DNA of 64,000 nt from Chamaecrista fasciculata (lineage: Eukaryota; Streptophyta; Magnoliopsida; Fabales; Fabaceae). This document shows, in pieces, positions 58,050 to 64,000 of this stretch. The translations under genes and the position numbers were made by a program. Below the pieces are notes generated by a model. That model saw only the letters and a list, made by a program, of their open reading frames with translations, was not told where the DNA came from and did no database searches. How positions within the stretch are numbered: position 1 is the first letter of the stretch; each line of letters begins with the position of its first letter. The DNA is taken from contig QANZ01050724.1 in assembly GCA_003254925.1 (NCBI GenBank), positions 52,841 to 116,840 on the forward strand, written 5' to 3'.

Positions 58050-59766
58050 TAGTTTTCCTCTTAACTTTGGACTCTCTCTTTCTCTCTTTCTTTTTTTCAT
58101 CTTAATCTCAACTTAATGGGCAAAATTTAGATCTTCATAAGACTAAATTACAAGCTCTTTTGGAATTAGGGTTGTTTGTTTTTTGTGATTTTATTCTCTA
58201 TGCCTTGTGTATATATATCTATCTATCTATATATTATGTAAATGACGCCACTGCTCTTATGCCCTGTGTATGTGCATCTAGTTTTCTTATACATAGATTT
58301 ATATAATTATTGCTACTAGTCATCTGCACAAGCGTTGTATATGTATGCATTATTATGAACTATGTCTATTTGATCTATATGTATGCGATTTGGGCATAAT
58401 TTGTGACTCTGCGATTTTGTTTTCTTACGATATTTTATTCCAAATAAACAATTAGGAGATTACAAATATGTATTTATTTGAGAACTAAATAATGTAGGTC
58501 AAGATTAATCGTATAAGAGATTACAAATATGTATTTATTTGAGAACTAAATAATGTAGGTCAAGATTAATCGTATAAGAGATTAGAGAGTCTGTGACTCC
58601 GAATATTTTATATTAGTATTTAGACTTTTAAAATTTAATTTATTAGTCAAATCTATCATTTTGTTAATCGAGACTGTGAGGTTGTCCCTTTAATCTCTTA
58701 AAAAGAATAATTCTCTTGAGTGAATATTTTTCATCTTGTAGCCAAAATAAAGCGAGGATTCCCAGGTAAGTCCTTCAAACCCCTTCCAAATTATTATTAA
58801 TTATTTGAACTACGTGAATTTTGATTCCTAACCAAGGATATGTAGGTCTTAGGTTCGTCAAGTCTAATCTTAAAAAAAATGTTTTATTTTCTTTTTCTTT
58901 TATAAATTGTTGAAATCCAGCTTTTATGATTTATTTATCAATTGTTTGGGAATGCAATTTATTTACAAATGCTTGTTCATCTATCCTATATCAATTTTTG
59001 CTTTATTGTTTGTTAATATTTGTTAAAGGATAAATAATCATAAATATTTAGGCCATTTAATTAAAAAAAAAAATTTGGGTAACATTATATGAAGAGTTTT
59101 TTAGGATGCCTAACATCTTCCCTAAAAATCAATCGGCTCCCGAATCCATCTTTGGTTCAAAACCAGTTTTCCTAATTAAGCCTTATCCACCATTTTTTGA
59201 AAATTCCTTTTTATTAAATTTTCCAAATTTTTTCCGACTATTTTTTTTAGTCATAAATAACATTCTCTGCAATGTCGAGTGTGACAACTAGAAATCTCAA
59301 AAATATTGTTTGAAACAATGGTAAGGGGGAACTAATAAATATTGAGCAAATCTTCTTGAGTGTTAAATTTTCAGGGAATTAAGACTTCGGGGAAAATAAT
59401 CACTTTCATATTATCTTGCAAGCACTCTCTAAGTTTATATACACTTGAACTTAAAGCTCTTTTTGTCAAAACTTCATTTTAAATTTTTAATCTTCAAATT
59501 TTATAGTGAATTTTATTTTGGATTTTAGTTTACATAATATAGCTACATTATTTAACTCTACTCTTTTACCTCTTTCATGATCAACATTTTCTTATCAAAT
59601 CAACTCAATTCTTATTATTCTCACTCTCTTAAAGCTAGAAATATGCGAGTACATAACCAAATTCTCACTTTCAATTTGAAAAATAACAAAGTGGAAGATA
59701 TAGTAACATAATCAATTTTATCACCTCCTGTTTTAATTATTGGTATATTCTTTCTTTTTTTTTTTT
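58050..59766. other. Gene-free region with repeat remnants
   Basis: It holds a tatc-type simple repeat near 58215-58232 and the 61-bp tandem duplication at 58456-58577. Around 59095-59165 the words taggatgcctaacatcttcc and tcggctcccgaatccatc resemble a conserved segment seen in plant LTR retrotransposons, by memory only. No gene is seen. Confidence 0.4.
58456..58577 (+). repeat. 61-bp tandem duplication
   Basis: Units 58456-58516 and 58517-58577 appear identical (gagattacaaatatgtattt at each start, gattaatcgtataa at each end). A third copy begins with gagatta and then diverges. The lack of differences by eye suggests a recent duplication. Confidence 0.85.
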
Positions 59767-60151
59767 GTCAAAGTGCAAATTTGGTCTCATATTTTTTTGT
59801 TAAATTCCCAATTTAGTCTTATATCTTTTGTTATTGCACTTTTGGTCCCATATCTTTACAAAAGGTCCTAATTTGGTCTCATATATTTTGGTTAGGTTAC
59901 AAAATTAGTCTCGTATCTTCACAAAAGGATTAATTGTTAATTAATTTTTTTACAAAAATATGAGACCACTTCTGCATCTAACTCAAAGATATATGTTATG
60001 CAATAGACCAAAAGATATGAGACTAAATTTGTAAAAAAAAAAAGTTATATGAAACCAAATTAAAACCTAAACAAAAAATATAAAACAAAAAAAATATATA
60101 TAATCAAATTGAGAACCGAAGAGAAATATGAAAGTAAACTTGCTCTTTGAC
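59767..60151. repeat. MITE of the 'ttttggtctcata' family
   Basis: The left end gtcaaagtgcaaatttggtc and the right end aagtaaacttgctctttgac are complementary. Internal repeats of ggtctcatat and atatgagacca are present. It is related to 14306-14732 and 9118-9392. Confidence 0.65.
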
Positions 60152-60493
60152 CATTTTTTGATGTTCTTCGATAAGAAAGCGGAAGATGTATTGAATGACA
60201 ATTTGTTTTAATGCAACATCAAACCTATGGGGCTTATTCACTTTTTCAAATAACATTAGTTCATTAAGGTATGACATAAAAACATATATTCAATGTACAT
60301 TGATAACATAATTTTTTTTTTCTTGGGTGCAAGATAACAGAAGTTTTGTGATGCATATATTTATTCAAAATATATGTATATTGTGTTGAAATGAAATAAA
60401 CTCACGGGTTAAAAACCAACAATGTTATAACAACACATAGTTGGTCAATTAGAGCTCTAAACAAGAGCTAAATGCTTTGTTAGTATTAAGGTT

Positions 60494-61006
60494 AAATAGT
60501 TAAAAACTCATTTTGGTCCTCAAATTTTAGGGCGAGTCTTGTTTTAGTCCTAAAACTATTTTTGTTGTATTTTGGTCTTTAAAGTTTTTCATTTATTTCA
60601 TTGTTAGTCTAAAATGTGATTTCATTTAGTTTCTATAGTTACTTTTGAGTAGAACCATGACAATGATTTAGTTCTTATATGTCATAATAAGTGAATTGGT
60701 AAGATATAGAAACAATTTCATTTTTATAAAGAAAAATTAACTACACATTTATCTCCAATTTGTGATTAAGAATAAAGTTTTTTTTGCTTTGCCAATTCAC
60801 TTATTATGATACATATGAGATAGAAATTGCCCATCTTAATTATTTAAGTTAGAAATAACAATAGAAATCAAACAAAATAACATTTTAGATTAATGGTAAA
60901 ACAAGTGAAAAAGTTTGAGAACTAAAATGTGACTAAAAAAAAAAATATAAGACCAAAATAGAACTCAAACTAGAATTCAAAGGTCAAGATAAGATTTTGA
61001 CCTATT
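60494..61006. repeat. MITE of about 510 bp
   Basis: The left side has aactcattttggtcctcaaa and the right side has the complement type (gaccaaaatagaactcaaac, aagattttgacctatt). The interior has two opposed copies of atgtcataataagtgaattg and caattcacttattatgatac, making a second inner inverted repeat. It is the same family as 31776-32250. Confidence 0.6.
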
Positions 61007-61385
61007 ACTAACAATGGAAGTTGATATTATGAAACTACACCAAAAAGACAATGTAGAAATACTAATTTTTCTTTTGTTAACAATTTGTTATGGTTGAGAG
61101 GTATTATAATAAGAATACAAAATTTTAGGGTTTGTACAAAAAATAATCTTTGTTTGAGTTGAGAGGTATTATAATAAGAAAAATCTTCCTAGCAAAAATG
61201 CTCTCAATAATACTCAAATTCGAGACTTGATTTGTAAGAATTAAAGTAATAATTATTCCAACCGACTATTTGTGATAAAAACATGTGCTTTTTATAACTA
61301 AAATATAAGTCTCATTCAAAAGGTTTGATTGTTCAATGTAAGAAATAACATTATTTTTGTCATGCAATGGTATTTTTTTCTAAAT

Positions 61386-61692
61386 GGCAAAAATACTAAT
61401 TTTGTCTATAAACTTTATATCAACTGTCAATTTTGTCCTTAAATTTTTTTTTGTCACTTTCGTCCATAATTTTTTACATTTTCATCAATTTTATCTATTG
61501 ACTAATTTCTTTTAATAAATTAACGACAGACTGCATACTGTTTTTTAATTTAAGTTAGAATTTGAGTTTATTTTTTTATCAATTTTACATTATATATCGT
61601 TAGCCACATAGATTCTGTTGTTAATATTTAGCTAAAGTAAGAACAAATGATAAAATTGACTAAAATGTGAAAAATTTGGAATCACAATTAAC
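61386..61692. repeat. MITE, second copy of the 13931-14275 family
   Basis: It begins ggcaaaaatactaattttgt. It shares gcatactgttttttaa, tcaattttacattatatat and gttagccacatagattctg with the minus strand of 13931-14275. The far end is not recognisable, so this copy may be truncated. It lies about 1.1 kb upstream of the ADA1-like start codon. Confidence 0.7.
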
Positions 61693-62822
61693 CTGCCATA
61701 GAATAATGATAGAAATACAAGATAAAAATACAAAAAGTTTATTATTATTACTAATATTAAAAAAAATAATAGGGAAAGGGGAAGACCAGGTGAGAGACAC
61801 CGAGAAAGACGAGTGCGAAAGAGAAACAAAAAAGAAGAAACAAAGACGGACAGTATTAGGATTAGGCTTCAGCAGCGATCTTGCTTACACAAACCAAAGC
61901 TCTATACAAATCATCAAATACCCAAAACAGAAACACAATGAATTTAGTATATTTCAATTTTTGAGAGGAAAAAACAATAAGAGAGCGAGGAAGAAAAGAG
62001 ACACTGCGAGCGAAACCCGAAGAAGCTTCAAAGATTCGAACGAACCCAGTAAGTGGGTTTCGATTTCTATGCAATTCTTCAACTCCAAGGTCAGACTTCA
62101 ATCAATGTACAAACCCTTTGTTTTCCCTCCACACACTTGCTAGCTTTAGTCTTTGCTCTTCATTGTGCTACGTTTCGTTGCAATTCGCAAAATTATTTCT
62201 TCTCGTGTCTTTCCTTATTAAACTCAATTTTTTTTTCTCCAACTCACTGATCTCCTTCCCCCAACTTCAAATTCCTGAATTTGAACTTGAGAGCTTTTGA
62301 ATTTCGCGAAACAATGAGGGTTTAAATTGTTGCAGTGATGCAATGTCCGGTTCGTGCTGTTCGAGAGAAGCATGGTGTTTCGGACCCGAGTTTGGTGATT
62401 CAAACTTAAGGTTTTGATTTGCGGCACAATTCAATAAATTAAGTTTGATTCGCGGAATTTCGCGCTTGCGCTCAGTGACTTCCTTTGCGGTTTCATCTCT
62501 AGGGTTTTGGTATCGGGCGCATAAGATTTGGTTTTGCATTGTATGGTGTATTTGCGGGTGAATTTGGGATTATTTCGAGGTAACTATAATTCGGTTCCGA
62601 AATTCAAGTTCCTCCTGGGTTACTGTTCTTAGCATGATCAGACATCTGGCCTTTCCAATATGCAGAGCCAGGTGTAGTTGATTTCTATTCAATCATATGG
62701 GGGGTGGGAAGTGTAGGGTTCTTTGGAAACATAAATAACTGGAATTTGACTCTAATAGGGGTTACAGGCGGGTGGGTTATTTTGTAATTTCGTGGGCAGT
62801 GTATGAATCTGTTTGTTGAGAA
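61693..62822 (+). other. Probable promoter and 5' leader of the ADA1-like gene
   Basis: Purine-rich sequence covers 61780-62040. A good donor (ccca/gtaagt) at about 62049-62050 and an acceptor (atatgcag) at about 62662-62665 suggest an intron of some 615 bp in the 5' UTR. Several short upstream frames show no conserved motif. This layout is inferred. Confidence 0.45.
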
Positions 62823-64000
62823 ATGCAACCCCAGCAGAACTCAAGAATTGATTTGGCTGATTTGAAAGTACAAATTATAAAGAGGATCGGAGATGACAAG
62901 TCAAAACGGTACTTTTATTACTTGAACAGGTTTCTAAGTCAGAAGCTGAGCAAGCCTGAGTTCGATAAGCTCTGTTGTCGGGTACTTGGGAGGGAAAATC
63001 TTCCACTGCACAATCATTTAATAAGATCCATTTTGAAGAATGCATGCCAAGCCAAGATCCCACCACCAATCCAGCCATCAGGCCCCCCAAAGTTTGGAAC
63101 ACATGTTACCAACATATCTCCTGGTAGAGAAGATGGGCGTGAACTTAATGGTGCTACCTTCCAGAATCATAATCAAAATGCACCCATTTGGTCGAACGGG
63201 GTTTTACCAGTATCCCCACGTAAGGTAAGGTCTGGAATACGTGACAGGAAGCACAAAGATAGACCAAGCCCTCTTGGACCGAATGGAAAGGTCGATTCTG
63301 TTTCTCATCACTACACAGGTACAAATGACAGTGGTAGTAAGAATGATATGGAGAATGGGACTTTCACTCCATGTGATTATCAGAGACCAACACAGCATCT
63401 CCAAGCTGTTGCTGAGTTACCTGAAGATGAAAGAGGAGATTCTATTCAGCAGCCTACTAATAAGCCAAGAATACATGGCAAAGGGTTGACCGAAGCATTA
63501 AATGTTGATGACGGAGAGGAAGTGGAGCAGTCAAACCGCTTAAATTTATCTAAAGGTCCCCTGGTAGCTCCACTCGGGATTCCATATTGCTCAGCAAGTG
63601 TGGGTGGGGCCCGCAAAGCTTTGCCAGTGGGTAGCACTGGTGATTTTGTTAGTTGTTATGATAGTGGTTGGTTGTCTGACACAGATACGTTGAGGAGGCG
63701 CATGGAGCAGATTGCTGCAGTACAGGGTCTTGGAGGTGTTTCTGTTGAATGTGCTAGTATGTTGAATAATGTGTTGGATGTTTACTTGAAGCGGTTGATC
63801 ACGTCTTGTATTGATTTAGTAGGATCTAGGTCTACATATGAGCCTAGGAAGCCCCCTGTTCAAAAACAGCAGATTCAGGGTAAGATCATCAACGGCATGT
63901 GGCCTAGTAATCATTTACATGTGCCGGGTGCCAGTGGGCCAGCAGAAACTGTATCTGAACACAGGCCATCATGCTCAGTATCTTCCCTTGATTTTAAAGT
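62823..64000 (+). CDS. ADA1/Tad1-type SAGA coactivator subunit, 3' part outside window
   Basis: This is the N-terminal 392 codons of a homologue of yeast Hfi1/Ada1, a histone-fold subunit that holds the SAGA histone-acetylation coactivator together. The start MQPQQNSRIDLADLKVQIIK and the following KRYFYYLNRFLSQKLSKPEF, VLGRENLPLHNHLIRSILKN form the conserved plant SAGA-Tad1 N-terminus (compare At2g24530 and At4g31440). A Ser/Gly/Asn-rich low-complexity middle follows. Next come PLVAPLGIPYCSASVGGARK and LRRRMEQIAAVQGLGGVSVE leading into MLNNVLDVYLKRLITSCIDL, the histone-fold-like helices. No intron interrupts the frame as far as the window edge. The ATG is chosen because the conserved N-terminus begins there; the frame is open and uninterrupted to base 64000. 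Confidence 0.9.
   Translation, partial: MQPQQNSRIDLADLKVQIIKRIGDDKSKRYFYYLNRFLSQKLSKPEFDKLCCRVLGRENLPLHNHLIRSILKNACQAKIPPPIQPSGPPKFGTHVTNISPGREDGRELNGATFQNHNQNAPIWSNGVLPVSPRKVRSGIRDRKHKDRPSPLGPNGKVDSVSHHYTGTNDSGSKNDMENGTFTPCDYQRPTQHLQAVAELPEDERGDSIQQPTNKPRIHGKGLTEALNVDDGEEVEQSNRLNLSKGPLVAPLGIPYCSASVGGARKALPVGSTGDFVSCYDSGWLSDTDTLRRRMEQIAAVQGLGGVSVECASMLNNVLDVYLKRLITSCIDLVGSRSTYEPRKPPVQKQQIQGKIINGMWPSNHLHVPGASGPAETVSEHRPSCSVSSLDFK

Noticed and set aside
58456..58577. A CRISPR-like or satellite array
   Set aside because: Only two full direct copies without spacers occur, in a plant nuclear genome; it is a simple tandem duplication.

Overview
This is a window of nuclear DNA from a dicot plant, probably a rosid. 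The evidence is spliced genes with GT-AG introns, AT-rich intergenic DNA full of small terminal-inverted-repeat elements, plant-only gene families (CHX exchangers, SAG101, GASA, P-type proton pumps) and a relic of plastid ycf1. Single N bases at 34801, 39502 and 56351 mark assembly uncertainty. No species is claimed. All exon limits were derived by hand from splice signals and family homology; no database search was run.

Layout. The left edge (1-2876) lies inside a gene for an NRT1/PTR-family transporter; only its last two exons are present. Next come two very small genes: a 77-residue SERF/ZNF706-like zinc-finger protein (3549-4293, +) and a 96-residue basic protein of unknown function (6473-8002, +). 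From 8.4 to 22.6 kb two tandem CHX cation/H+ antiporter genes lie on the minus strand with identical exon lengths. They are separated by about 6.5 kb of nested transposon debris and a FAR1-like relic; a fragment of a third CHX copy remains at 8.5 kb. SAG101, an immune co-receptor of the EDS1 family, follows at 23.7-26.6 kb (minus). A 2.6-kb LINE with a clean target-site duplication sits at 28.8-31.4 kb inside an older dispersed repeat. A proline-rich GASA peptide gene is at 32.4-33.5 kb (minus). From 33.6 to 41.5 kb there is no gene: MITEs, a large fold-back element, a tandem Helitron-like array, a LINE tail and a tRNA-derived SINE. A complete 16-exon plasma-membrane H+-ATPase gene spans 42.0-48.0 kb (+). 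A 13-exon CENP-O kinetochore gene (48.95-55.3 kb, minus) converges on it. From 55.4 to 61.9 kb lie G-box palindromes, a plastid ycf1 relic, a 61-bp tandem duplication and more MITEs. The right edge holds the first 392 codons of an ADA1/Tad1-type SAGA subunit.

The genes do not form a pathway; this is ordinary plant gene order. Two themes recur. Membrane transport is represented by the NPF transporter, two CHX exchangers and the proton pump that would energise them. The spaces between genes and many introns are filled by short elements whose ends carry runs of the type 'ggtccctaaa', some with arms long enough to fold into hairpins. No new enzymatic system was found; the most unusual items are structural (fold-back element, tandem Helitron-like units, palindromic G-boxes, two GC-AG introns).
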